A stretch of 64,000 nucleotides of DNA from Sarcocystis neurona. Lineage: Eukaryota; Apicomplexa; Conoidasida; Eucoccidiorida; Sarcocystidae. The stretch spans positions 1,370,093 to 1,434,092 of the forward strand of contig KL647301.1 of assembly GCA_000727475.1 (NCBI GenBank), read 5' to 3'. A program made the position numbers and the translations under genes. The stretch's first letter is position 1. The number at the start of each line of letters is the position of its first letter. The notes under the pieces are model-generated. The model had not been told where the DNA came from. It saw only the letters and a program-made list of their open reading frames with translations, and made no database searches. Positions 21,867-34,777 of this stretch are shown piece by piece.

Positions 21867-22356
21867 AGGTATCCTGTCAGCATATCCGGAATCTAGCTAC
21901 TATACGGTGTTTATGTGAGTATCTCGCAGAACAGAGAAGACAGCGTACAATGAGCTGCTTCTCGCCTTTCCCAATGCAGGCTTTCTTAGCAACAGACTTT
22001 CGCTGCCAACCGCACGTGAAGTTCTCTCCCCAGGATGGTTCAACGGCATTGGTTGACAATTCACCGGGTTGTTTCTGTCTGCTTCGAAGGGTACTAACCG
22101 GAGCTGCGCGCCGCGTAAGCCTTGAGTGAGCCGCTTTTTTGACTTTTTTATGCGGGTACATACGAGTTTCTTTTCTGGAGGACTGCGACACTGGCGCCAC
22201 TCAATGTATCCCGGAAACACACTCAGCAGCTTGTTGCCGGGCAATTTTCATCTACCGTTCTGCACGGTGCCACCAGCGCATAATTGCTTTTCGACCCGTT
22301 GGGGTACCGCCTTCCTAATTAGCACACGTAATACCCACACGCTCCTGATTTTTCAG

Positions 22357-22628
22357 TCACAGATACGACAGTAATCTTGTTGACTTCCGCTGTGGTGGAA
22401 ATTTTCGTGTGCGACCTTTCGAAATGGAATCCGCCCAGGGCGCTACCAATCCACCACCAAACGCGAGTTACTTTCATGAGCACGCCACGCGCTGGACTTA
22501 GAAAAGTCCTGACGTCCGCCGCCGTCGTGTGTTGCACACATATAGGTTCCTCTCAAAGCAGCATTCATTTGTCTGTAGCACGGGCTCCCTGCGCATCAAC
22601 GTCGAAAGTCGTGTTCTTCAGGACGTAA
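22357..22628 (+). CDS. Candidate 3' exon, unknown protein
   Basis: After an acceptor-like gatttttcag (ending 22356) the frame is open for about 90 codons to a TAA. It reads TDTTVILLTSAVVEIFVCDL, SKWNPPRALPIHHQTRV and more. The alternation of hydrophobic and polar residues suggests beta structure. A competing minus-strand frame of 72 codons overlaps it. No domain is assigned. Confidence 0.3.
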
Positions 22629-25600
22629 TGCTATGTTGTACACAGGTGATTTTGATCTGCCCGAGTTTTGGTGGCAGTTAAGAGTGTCGTTACAACGTAT
22701 ATTATCCCGAACAGCCTCTCAGGCCAAGGCCGCGCCAACCACATTGGCATGAAGAATTCTCCTTTTTACAAGCAGGCTAGTCAAACTTAACGGAAAAGGG
22801 TCGTGAAGGAGGCGAGGTTTTCCCGTCGACGCAGAAATAGTTCGTCACCGACCCTTATTCTGTAGTCCTTGCACAAACGTTTACTAGTTGGACAAAACGT
22901 CTGCAGCTACTCTGTCTTGAGCGCGTAGACCACAAGAAGCTGGGACTTCAGCACCTCCGCACGTCACCGCTGGCACTGGAGACGTGCAGAATGCATTGCT
23001 GTCAAAAGGCGCTGTGGGGAGGTACGCCTACAAGCCATCGATGTACTATATCTTGCGAGCCTGCCATGTTGACTGCACCCGTTCCGACAGGTACACATCT
23101 GTGGCGAAGCGTTTTTACCATGCGGAAAGCATGACGCTTATTGGAGACAGTAGAAGAGCAAACAAGCTCGTACCCCTCAGGTAGAAGGGATAACTTCTTG
23201 AATCCTCAAAAACCTCTTTCAGTTTCCTGATGATTAGCAGAGAAAAGACAGTATTACACGTTGAAATGAGCAAGTTACGACCGCAGCACCTGCGTACGCT
23301 TTCTGACGCGCGCAAGTTCAAGACGAACCTCTCCAGTCCCACGTACGTTTTTGCGTGTAAGTGTACGTATGTGTATATGTATGTATGTGTGCAAGTGTGT
23401 ATGTATGTATACATGTATGTACGCGTGTATGTGTGTACGTATGTATGTACACCCGTATGTGTGTGTACACATTTATGTGTGTACTTCTGTAAACGCTATA
23501 TATATATAGATATAGATATGCATACGTATTTGTACACACTGTTGAATTTTTGCAGGCTTCACCTGATAGGAGAAATGTAGGATGCTGATGCATACATCTG
23601 ATTTATCTGCATATATCTGGTATATGTGCGCGTTTGAGTGTAGGGATACTGCGACGGTGTCTGCACAGAATGATTTCATGGACAATTCCTTTGAAAACAA
23701 GCCCACGCACAAAGGCTCGCAGAGACGCCCACGCTGTTAGGGCTTTACCTGACTGGTTGAACAGACATATACTTACGTCCACAAATTCGTCAGCGGAAAA
23801 GTAACATCAGGAGAGGCATTGTTACTTCTTCGCACGTGTCAGCGAAGCGCCGCGCTGACAGCCGCCGTGTCAGCAGGATGGGAGGTGTTGTGTATAAAAA
23901 TGCACATGTGTTCGCAAGCTTCTCTACGAAGTCAGAAAATGCCATCAAGAGCAAAGAGGGGAAGCGTTTGCGTCTACAGAGGGAAAAAATCCTCCACTTT
24001 CATTCGCGACTCGGCTGGGGTAAGTCATCCACTCTAGACTTTGCTCTTCATTTTCTTCTGGTAGTGTTTTGCCTTTCTGATCTGTTTGTCTGAGGACAAG
24101 AACCGGCGTAAGGTGTGCCACGGGCTCACGCTTCTCCAGTGCGTGTGGCGGATTTTGAGAACTAGGTGACGTGAGCCACTGTTGTTTCCGGGGAACAAGA
24201 ACTGCACTACGAAGCAAGGTGCACAGCGTTAGACGGACTACAACTGTGTTTCGAGGCAAATGGATATTCTGCTGCTGCTGCGTGTAACTGTGCGGTGGCA
24301 CACGTTAATGTGTATGTACTCGTAAACGCTCGTCTCGTGTATGACGATAATTACTGCATGCTTACCCGGCACACGCTGCACCTTTTTACAGGAGTTTTTG
24401 ATGGCTGTGGATTTTCTGCCTGCACGTATGTACCACGTGCTCCTTCATGTATTACTTTGCTGGAATCTTCCAGGAAATAGACTGACTTAGGAGGCAAACT
24501 GTCTCATTAAAGGTTTAACACCAAAATTCTACCTTAGTACCCAAGGACATGAGGAACATCTGCTGAGAAGTCTTCTTCACTTGTTGATGAGAGGTCTCAA
24601 ACATGCCGTAGGAACTTTCTTCTAAAAGTTACACATCCCTTCGGCGAACACGCGAAGCTGCCCTCGATCTGGGATTTACGTGGTGTTCCCGGGCCGCATT
24701 GTCTCCCCACCGCAGTGAAACATGCGCGTTTGCAACGAGGTAGACACGTAGACGCTCATGCAAGTGTCCACGCTCAAAAAGGCATTAAAAGTTACGCGAA
24801 TATGGTGTGGGCTGCAGCTGTACACACGTAATAAGGTATGCACAAAGAGAGACACTGTCCACATCCCTCTTGACTTCAAAGTTTGCATCTCATATTACGC
24901 AAGATGTCGTACACACGTAAAGACTGTATCGGGGAGTAAGTTGTAACACGGTACGGTCGTGGTTATGGGAGGAGTGCCTCTCTAACGGTGAAGAAAGTGT
25001 CTCCCGTGTGTGCAAGAAGTGCTTCTTTGCAGCTAGCAGTCCCCCTTTTCTGAAGACCGTCATGCTTGGCGTGTTCTGCAGCATCTAACCAGCACGCACC
25101 TCGAGGAGTGTACAGTTCTGATGGCCTGCGTCGATCACTGGAAGTCTTTCGAAGAACCACGGATACCTGTATGGCACTTGCTTGAATACTGCGCATACAT
25201 GCGTATGTATGTACATGTATATATATACATAAATATGTAACATTTTCAATGAACATAAGTAGGCAGCTGCACGCACGCGGTTGCAAATCGTGTTGAGACG
25301 TAAATGGCGGACGACGAACTTTACTACAGTTTCCTCGAGATACACAGGAGATGCAATGCAGAAAAGAAGGCCCGCTGCGAGGCACATATGAGAAATTCGC
25401 AGAAGCTGTCACTCTGTGTCGAGGCGAGACCGGACACCGCCAGCATTCAAGTGGTATTTCTTGAAGGCGCTAGTGAATTCACCAGTTATTGGAACTGTGA
25501 ATATCACTCTCCCTCCTTAAAATGCAAGTCCTCTTTCGCCAGCAGCAGATAAGCAATGCACACAGGCATACAGTGAGGAAACCGTTGACAAATAATGCTT

Positions 25601-26219
25601 ACTATAGCGTAGAACTTATGGCACGTATTTTCGTAGAACACGAGGTGGTGGCCCGTTGACAAAGCGCTTTTTCCTCGGTGTCTTCACACTCTTTTTACAC
25701 ATGCATGTGTAAATTGCAATGCCAGCTCTAGACTCAGGATCCCTACAACCCCCCAAAAGTTCAAGTCTCTTTCTGTTCGCAAAGGCTATACTTTTAAAGA
25801 TTTTCAGTTCTCTACCGAATTCACCTACGAGCAATCTCAGTTCCAAAGGAGTCATTTTTCACAATGCTCCACGTCCTTTGCAACCAAGTAGAGCACGACA
25901 CGACAGCTTCTGGGGGATCAATTCCTTAAGAGCCGTAAATGGACAAACAGCATTATTCTAATGCCACTAACAACACGAAAGGTTTTAGTTTTCTGTGCAT
26001 TCAACTTTTTCAGTCACTCCAAGTATTCTAGGTGCCTGTTCTTTTCTTTGACAGTGGATCTTTATATTAATGTTGCCGCATCACTTACCATCAATCTTGA
26101 AATCGAAGTCCTCCGTCAACTGGTGAGACCGTTTCAAGATCTTTCCATCATACGCAAGCCGCTTCTATCCTGCGAAACTACTTGTGTGGGAGTGAGTGCT
26201 TTCGACGGATGTGAATTGC

Positions 26220-27775
26220 TTACAGGCATTGATCTGGTGGAAATTGTCGCTTCATGTTGCTCATTGCCCTTTCACAGTTGGCAACAGTGTCCCTTCCCCA
26301 GTCAAAGACTTCTACTTCGCATAATTTCATCGCGGCCTCGAGACCAGCATCGGAACCATCTCGTCGACTCCAGTTTGCTCTCTTGTAGCCTCTGACTGCA
26401 TTCAAAGATTCGAGCAGGAGATAGTTGGCTACGCAGAATTCCGCATCCCGTAGCAGCGCACAGGCAACTGTGGGTGCGTTTGCACTTCTGGAGCCCCTGC
26501 TGTCCACGTAAGCTGAAGGACCCGGGCATCCCCATACCACCTCGTTAAATATTCCAGTTGTAGCAATGCTCAGCCACAGCTCCAGTTGCCGGTACTGCGC
26601 CTTTTGTAGGTCCGGAGAATATATTAAGGCAGGAAGAGGCTTTGTGGAGTTTTCAAGCACCACTTTTTCGCCGATGGCTAGAGGAGAATAGGAATTTGGT
26701 CTCGTTTGGGCTTTCACAGATGCCGCCTGCAAATCCCTGTTGTTCGAAAAGGGCTTTTTTAATTCGCCTTTTTCCTTGGATATTGATGTCTCGTGAAGGG
26801 CCTCCCTATTCAGCTTCACCGTGGTATTAAATTCGTCTGCCAGGGTGGACACAGAATGACTCACGAAGTCTCTTGTTCGGTTTGAGAAGAGAGATGCCAG
26901 CATTTTTGCTTGTCTTTTCTCCCTCAAGCTGGGATACCCAACTTCGCTTGTGAATAGCCTAGTTTTTTTTGCGTCTATGGCCTCCACCCTTTTTCCGAGG
27001 CTCGCGTGTGGAGCTTCCGCGAACACTTGAACTGCGCTTTCAAAGCTGCTGTCGTAACCCGTTGGAAAAGAAAGACGCCGAAGCGGTGCATGCGTGTATC
27101 TAACGCAGGAGGGAAGGAGGGAATCACTAGCTTGTTTGCGCGATGAAGAAGGGATGGAACGCTGTGACGATGAGAGATAGGGTAACTCCTGACTTCGTTG
27201 AGATGGCATGCATGGAGAAGGGGGATAACGAGCAAGGGATAAAGAGGAGATGCAGGAAGGAGAACGAGACCCATGTAGCGCAACATAGGTGGAGGATTTA
27301 GAAGAAGCAGGTAGTGGTGCAGGAAATGAAGAAGAAGGCGCAAGAGAAAACGACCGAGACGACCCAAACAAGCGAAACGGAGGAAGCGCAGGCGAAGGAG
27401 GATACACGGACCGAAAAGAGAAAGGAGGGAGAGGAGCTGAAGACCAAGGAGAAGGAGAAGAAGAGGACCAAGAAGATAAGGAGGGAAAAGGAGAACAAAG
27501 GAAGGAAGAAGTCGACGAAGACGAACGAGCGGAGCCAGAAGCAAACGAGCTAGGGCAGTGAAGCGACGCAGTCGCCCTGTCACGCATTTTACGCTTCCAA
27601 TGCAGGAATCCTTTTGATACGTTCCTACGCTTAAACACAGCGTGGGCGTCAGTGCGGTTCTCCCTTGAAATTGATACTGTTGCAAGAGACGACGGATCGC
27701 GTGTGCGCCTAATGTGCCGCAGGCTTGTCAAAAGCTGCCGGAAATCGGTTTGAGGCGGTGGTTTTCGAACAGGTC
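26220..27775 (-). CDS. Long exon of an unrecognised protein with a Ser/Pro-rich middle
   Basis: About 518 open codons. The left (5') limit is best placed at an acceptor, caatccgcag, just before 27775, because no ATG begins the frame. The N-terminal part is basic (KPPPQTDFRQLLTSLRHIRR). Next comes a long Ser/Pro-rich, probably disordered, stretch, then a Lys/Arg-containing middle. The C-terminal 120 residues look globular (RQLELWLSIATTGIFNEVVW, ALLRDAEFCVANYLLLESLN, CEVEVFDWGRDTVANCERAM). The frame ends QCL-stop. The stop overlaps a GTAAGC donor-like site, so the exon may instead splice after DQC and continue. No membrane segment, signal peptide or known domain is visible. A Glu/Lys-rich frame on the other strand (27289-27561) is the antisense of the Ser/Pro region. 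Confidence 0.8.
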
Positions 27776-28272
27776 CTGCGGATTGACAAACACAATCGTG
27801 CACACATGGTTGTTAGCACGTGAGTGCGTCTGTTTCAGAGGTTGACTACGTACTCGTAGAAAGGCAGATGTCCTTCTGCACACACGTTTTGCCATGCATG
27901 CACGTCGAGATATGTAAGTGCCCGTAAGCAGGACCACACAGCCTATGCGATGCATCTTTACATCGATATAAAAGAGCGGATGCGCTGTAGGCTGTGGGGT
28001 GAAATTCGGGAGCAACGTGTATCTGTAGTGATTTCTTTTAATGATATCGCGTCTTACATGCGGAAGGGAGCAGCGGCACCTGCGCAGGGTTCACTTCATA
28101 ACAACATAGGCAGGTGGAATCGACAGTTTAAACTTTTGCATTAATGTATGGCCCCGCCTACATTACAAATGACCACCGGGTCTTCAAACTCTTCCGAGGA
28201 TCAACTACGTACTCGTGATGACGTATTCCTACATTTTATATGTAGCCACTGTTGCTGCGGTGAAACAAAACT

Positions 28273-28442
28273 CTACATGTGATTCACCCAGTGAATGAAT
28301 AGTTCTGACACCTCTGGTTGCGCGCCCTGATATATCTCCCTGTATTCTGAAAATACGATGTAGTCCATGACAAGGGAATACACGGAATACCCTCCTGTGT
28401 TGATTACATGGCAGCACTTTTGCAAGACTAGCAGTGCATTTT
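28273..28442 (-). CDS. Candidate last exon, unknown protein
   Basis: From an acceptor-like cacgtcctcag at 28443 the frame runs to a TAG, reading NALLVLQKCCHVINTGGYS, then VYSLVMDYIVFSEYREIY and SELFIHWVNHM. Composition is typical of a folded alpha-helical protein. It lies upstream of, and on the same strand as, the 26-kb exon. No homologue is recognised. Confidence 0.35.
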
Positions 28443-29491
28443 CTGAGGACGTGAGAGTGTTACGTGGGGGACAGTTCCCTTTTTTTTTTAAGTATCCAGA
28501 GCAACGTGTACAGTCCACGCGAAATAGCTACAAAACTGTGTTGAGCCATCTACGAGGCTGCAGTCTCTCAACGTTGTTCTCTCTTTCCTCAGGACGTGGA
28601 AGTTACACATGAAGAACAGCCACTCTACTGTCAGTCGACTGCGTGGTATGTACCAGGGTCTAATAGCCGCACGTCTGTACGACTCTTCGTAGGGTAAAGC
28701 TGACCGTCAGGACGGATGCAACCTGGACGTCGCCACCTGTTCAGGTGGCCTTACTCTGTTGTTCGCTCAGGCAGGAGAAAATAAGAGTCCTTATAGAAGT
28801 CAAGCGGCATCAAAACGGTGATAAATCAACTGTGGCCCTATTCACCTCTTCCCTTGTCTGCCTGTCTATTTCTCTGTGTGTTTCCCTCACAGACGAAGAC
28901 ACGCGTGCGACGACAAATAGCTAGACGAGTGCAGTGCAATGACACACACGTCGCGACACCTTAGTTCTCCTTCTGCGAAGCACATGCGTGCACCATGCGT
29001 AAATAAATATTCTCATTCGTACACACCTCTGCTTCTTCGACTTAAAGCGGATAACAACGTTCAAGATTTTAGACATTCCGCAACCTCTTTGCGTCTGCGT
29101 TGACACGCTGTTGTTCAGAACATCTGCCAAAAGCTTTCCAAAAACTCAACCTTTCCGACAAAGAGAGTAGTGACTGCCGTGAGGCAGGTAAATCCATTAT
29201 CTACCAGTCACAACTGTTAGTCTTCCGCAGTCTCTGTCGGCAGGAGAGCACGTTCAGCTACGGCAAGTATGTCAGTGTCAAAGTCGTTCTGTATTTGCGT
29301 GTGCGAGTGCGTTTACGGGCTTAAATTCCTCGTAAGAACAAGCTACAGCGCCGTAGATATTGAAAGATCAGAAACGAGAAGATTCGAACAGTCTGCCATA
29401 AACCTCACGTTTACACCACATTCTTTCACTCGAGTTTTTCCTCTACGGCCCCTACTAGAGTCCGCGTAGACGGGAGTCGACTTTGCATTAC

Positions 29492-29685
29492 CTGATTTGC
29501 TAATGTGACAAGAAAGGAGGTATTCAACCGAGGTGCAAACGTGCCATGGTTTTCGTTTATGTTTGTATTGACACTGTCTGTATGCGCGTATCGCAGTGGG
29601 ACGCGTATGAATGTGTTCTTCGGGTGAATACACGCAGCGGTTGCCAACGAGTCTGATAAAAGAAGCCACCTGTCCGCATGTTGCT
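29492..29685 (-). CDS. Candidate internal exon, unknown protein
   Basis: The frame reads QHADRWLLLSDSLATAACIH, PKNTFIRVPLRYAHTDSVNT and NTSFLVTLANQ, ending at a good donor (cag, then gtaatg). The left boundary at ttatggag is weak. A second minus-strand frame is open across the same bases. The next candidate exon (29027-29123) is not in matching phase, so the chain is unproven. Confidence 0.33.
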
Positions 29686-32600
29686 CTCCATAAGTAAAAG
29701 GGAACACATTTAAAAGAAGGAACACAATTCTTCAGCATGCCTGCTCCGTCCTTGTGAGTGTAAACTACACGACTACAGAAGAGGATATATGTGCACCATG
29801 TTCTCGCAACGGTCCAACGATAGGACGACTCCTGGCTGTGTATATTCAAGTCCCGTTGTCTGCACTTCTGTCTCTTCCAATGCGTGCGTCCTTTTCGCCA
29901 CACTCTTTTATGCGTTGTGTTTCGCCGTTGTAGGTGTACGTACGTCTGAATTTTCTGTATCGGTCTGTGACTCGGCCAGCATATACCATAGACGCACAAA
30001 ACACTTAGCTCCGTTCCACTACACACATGCTTTTACAGTCAGATCCAAACAGATACATGCGTGCACACCCGTGCGTATATATCTCGCTGCTCTATTTCAT
30101 AAAGGAACCTCCTCGCGTTTATGTGTGAATATGTAGTCACACATATCTGCAGAACTACATCTGCTTCTGCCGTGGTGCTTTTGCGTACCACCATAGGAAG
30201 AGGCTAGCGTGGGTGGAAGAAGCAAGGGCAGGGCTGCGAGTGCCAAAGCCCATCCAGGTGCTCTTGAAGAGACTACGCTACCGGCGCGCCGCATAATGAG
30301 AGTGGGAGACAAGAGGAAGAAGAAATCGACCGCTGGACAATTGCTTGCGTGAATCATACAAAATGAAGCATAAGCCTTCACATCGACTGCAGATTAATGC
30401 GTAGCTGCAAGCATTTAGGCAACCATACGTATATACATATGCACGCATACAGCGTACACAAACAGCACCCACGACGAGTATATGGTATCATTCTTCCACT
30501 TGTGTACTGAGCTGCGCAGGCAGACGACTGCCACGGAAGGCTGACGTGCAGTTAAAGAAGTAATAAGCTATGCAAAGCAGATGCAGGAGGGAGACGGAAA
30601 TCTTCCAAACATTTGCTGCTGACGTGTGGTCGACACGGTACCCTAGCTGCGACAGAGCGCAAGTCCCTGGAAGACCCTTTTCGGCAAGACCTTGCAGAGT
30701 GAACGAGAGGGCGTGGTAGCATGTCTACGAGTACGGCCTGAGCGAAGGACACGAAATTCGGTGGAGCTCGCATACATCTGTTGACGGCAAAACCACGTCT
30801 GTGCAAAGGTAAGTCAAAAACACTCCTCCGTGCACTGGCCACCGTACCCGTTAAATATCAGACAGTGTTTCTCATGGATACAGATGCGTCAAATTTCTTT
30901 AGAAGAAAGTGATCATAGTGTGAAGAGGTGTACAGAAAGACAACGAATACAGTTTACTTGTATGTTGGAAGATCAAGCTGAAATGTGCACGCCGGATTAG
31001 TGCGTCTAGAGGTGAGTGCGTTGAAGAATAGGAGAAGACAGCATACGCAAAATATACGCACATAATACTTACCCATTTAGGGTCCAAGGTGCAAACTAAA
31101 GGGTGAGGAAAACAGAGTAGACACCGGTAAATGCGTGTATATATTGAATAGTGTTAGCGTCTCCACGTTCTCGCTGCGCTTACGTACGCACTCATACGCG
31201 GAAATTTCCATCGATCAAGAATGCATACATCCTTCAAGTGGCGTACACTCTGCACGTGTACACGGAATAAATGGGTTCTCTGATGTCAATGTACATTTTT
31301 AAGATCTACCTTTTCGGGGAGTACCTGTACCCGTGGAGTGCCTACAAAGAAGTACTGAATTGGTATTTAACGGTATAGAGAACACGCGGTAAAGCTCATT
31401 CGGCGCGAGGTAAAACGACAGGTAATGCAGCAGTTTACCGTAGGACAATTGTAATGTTTCCCGTAGGTATTTTTTTTTGTGCGCCTTGTAATATTACAAA
31501 GGGGAAAGTCCGATACACGTGGGAGTGTGACGACATCTGCAGTAGGATACACATATGTATATATATATATATATCTATGCGAGTGTGCCAGGTGTTTTTG
31601 GACTAGTACTTTGTGTTAGTTAACACTAGTCACGCATCCAACCTAGTTGAGCAGTGAGCCTGTCGTCTGCCTTCTTCCACGTTAGCAGGTGGTAAGTGGT
31701 GTCACTGAATATACACGCACGGATATGCCTATACATTTATCTACATAGGTACACATGTGTGTACAACCACGGAGAGCTAGGGCCGGTAAACGCAGCAGCG
31801 TGTCACCGTGTAAATTTGGGCGTGCACGTGTAAGGACAGTTGGAAATACACCTAAGTGCTGCATCGTCTCTCCGCTCACATGCACAAATTACGAATGATC
31901 ATACGGGTTGCACTTCTACACACACACACACACGCACAGACACAGAAAAACGCGTGATTACCCACCGATCTACATCTAACGATCCAGAACCGCTTCTATA
32001 GCTACCTGTGTACACAATGAACATGCACCTGGTAGCTTATATAGCTGTCTATGTACACAAACGGATATGTACCTGTGTCGCAGGTACATGGCTATGGTTG
32101 CATTCCTAGTAGATGCAAGATGGAATACTGGCTTCCGCGGAGAACCCCATAGAAAGCAGCAACATACGGACAGACCGAAAAACTTTAGACTCGCGCACAC
32201 AGCTCGTGGCGAAAACACGCTTTCCCGACTCACCGCAAAATATGTCAAAACTGCAGCAGCTTTTTGTTCTGTACATAAAAAATGCAGAAATACCTCTTCA
32301 CAAGTCGAGCACAAAAACTGTGGACTTCCTTCACTCAGCACATGAGAGGAAAAGGCCACTTCTCTTTTTTCACACCACAAACAAAATCACTGCGAGTACG
32401 ATAGCGTTCTCAGGGAACATTCAAGACCTCTGCTAGGATATGAGTCCGACACTTTCTGACGAGGGCGCAAAGGCTATCCATATTTCAATTTCCGGAGTGG
32501 GAAAAATAGGCCCCTGTCGGAATAATGAGTATGAAGTTCACTACGCGGGAGACAGAACCTACTTAAACATATGTCACATGTGTATTGCAAAGAAGGCATC

Positions 32601-34517
32601 GCCACACAGTACACGTTTTCATGTACATATGTCGGCGGTGTATGAAGCACAAATAACACATGCGTTTGCGCTACTTTACTGAGAGAACAAAACGAGCGCA
32701 ATTGAAATAGTGTAACTATATCCACACACATTTATATACGCGAGGTGTATGTGTGTATCTACACTAGTATCCACACGTCTAGGGACATATACGAACATAT
32801 GCGTGTGTACAAGTGTATCTGCAGGAGAGGACTGTACGGAAGCAATGCAGCCCACAGTACCAGAAAGAAGCAGATCATGATAACTCGTTCATCTTTTCGA
32901 CGGTACAGAAGATTCAGCCAGTCTCTCCTTGTTGGTCCATAACGCCGGAGTATGCAGCACGTTTCAATGCTCAGCGCTTCTCTTCTTCACTGCTGCTGTA
33001 GTTGATATTCCGCCTCGGCGTTTGTTTGAAACCCTCTGTTTACCGGTGTGGGGAACGCCAGATGGGGCTTCGCAGACCTGCAAGCGACGCTCGATATGCC
33101 AACCGAGACACACGCATGAAGCGCTATGGTGAACTGAAAGTCAAAGATACGCATGTTTCACTTATATTCGTGTTTTATGCATCTGTAGACACTCACCTGC
33201 AAACGTATATCGATATATATATACGTGTGTAGTCGCGGGTTTTCTAAGCGACGCCTTATCGGACAGTTTAGATCCATGCACACAGTCGGTCGACCCTGAC
33301 GAGAAAAGTACATATTTTACATACTACAACAAGAGAATGTACGTCTGCGTCCACCTGTCCGCGTTCGTCAATCTGGGTCTTTCCACCCAATCGTAGGAAA
33401 AAGAGTTCTAGTGTTCCAGGCGATACAGATCCTTGAATGCTTTGTTCTTGTATACAGACACACAAGACATTCCCTCATCCGCAGAATCTGTATAGAAGAA
33501 TAAGCGAGACAGTAGAAAACTTAGTGAGGCAAGAAGCTGATATATATACATATAAGTTTTTTGTATGCATGTGAGCTTATAAGGATCCCTACTGTCCTGC
33601 ATTGGATTAAGCGTGTACTGAGTAAAACCTTTTCACAGGGCACGTAGACACACGCGCACTTTATCTACGTTTGTGCCTCATGCGTACAAATTTCCTACCT
33701 GCACACTCCTCACATCGTCCGGTGTAAATATATAGTGACGCGTTCCCATACACACGGGAACGCCACAGATGTGAATGCCAACATGTGTGTGACAACTGCA
33801 TGAGGCACCGTCTGCGTCCTCACTTGTTTATATCTGGAAGTGTCGTGGTCCTCTGTTGCGGCGGGCGTGAAAAGGAATTGCTACTATGCAGAAGTCATAT
33901 TTGCGGGGTAACATGCGTGAACCCACACGCAACGAGCGTCGGAAGCCCTAGGCTGGTCGCACACATGTGTTTGGATACGCAGAGAGATGGAAGAAGGAAA
34001 AAAATTGTCTCTCCCACGCCATAACACGGGGAAAGGTGATGCCTTTTCACGTCGAAAAGGCGACGTGGCTTGTCTATTGAATCAGAGTACCGTGCTGACA
34101 CACGCGGCACAACGCCTTACACGCACGTACGTGTTCACACTGGGGTACACCTACACGCATGCCTCTCCTCGCACATGCACACACGAAACAGTGTGGAGAT
34201 ATGCACCCTTATAAGGCTCGCCAGGAATGTCGAAGCGAGAGAAGCAAAAGGTAGGTGCGTATTCTGAACCAAACGCAACTTCCAGCGTTCTGCCTCTTTT
34301 AAACAAACAACGCGCATGGCTGACGTAACAGATATACGAGTAGGTACATGTATACATCTACATATTTATATAGATGTACATAGTCTGAGTGTGTACATGT
34401 ATTCTAGACATACTACACCTTTCGAACAGTTACACCAATAGAACAGGAGTTCCTGACTGGCTGACGACTTAAACAAGCACACTCGCGTACGCATATATAC
34501 AGGTAACATAGACTTAC

Positions 34518-34777
34518 GAACATTCACATCTGGACAAAGTGTCAAATTTAAGTACTCGTGAAATGTATTCTTCTCAGGAGATGTGCAGTATCCATGTAGA
34601 CCGGATCTCCTAGAGATAAACTTCAGTTCATACGCGAGTGCGTTCACTTCGTATGCGTATGTACAGATCCCACTACACGCCAAAGGTTCGACGACGGCTT
34701 CTTGAAACACGTACAGTCCGTCTACTTCTTTACATGTGTGCCGCTGCACTGCGTCCGGTATGTATCGCGTGGAACAT
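34518..34777 (-). CDS. Candidate internal exon, Cys-containing protein
   Basis: Bounded by an acceptor-like gtatttccacag and a strong donor (gttc, then gtaagt), with about 86 open codons reading CSTRYIPDAVQRHTCKEVDG, LACSGICTYAYEVNALAYEL and RRSGLHGYCTSPEK. Several cysteines suggest a secreted or surface protein, but no family is recognised. Confidence 0.38.

Noticed and set aside
27289..27561. Glu/Lys-rich plus-strand frame of 90 codons
   Set aside because: Antisense of the Ser/Pro-rich part of the longer minus-strand exon. It has no features beyond charge.
29027..29123. Candidate minus-strand exon reading VLNNSVSTQTQRGCG
   Set aside because: Has good-looking splice sites, but its phase does not match the donor of the candidate exon at 29492-29685, so it is left out of the annotation.
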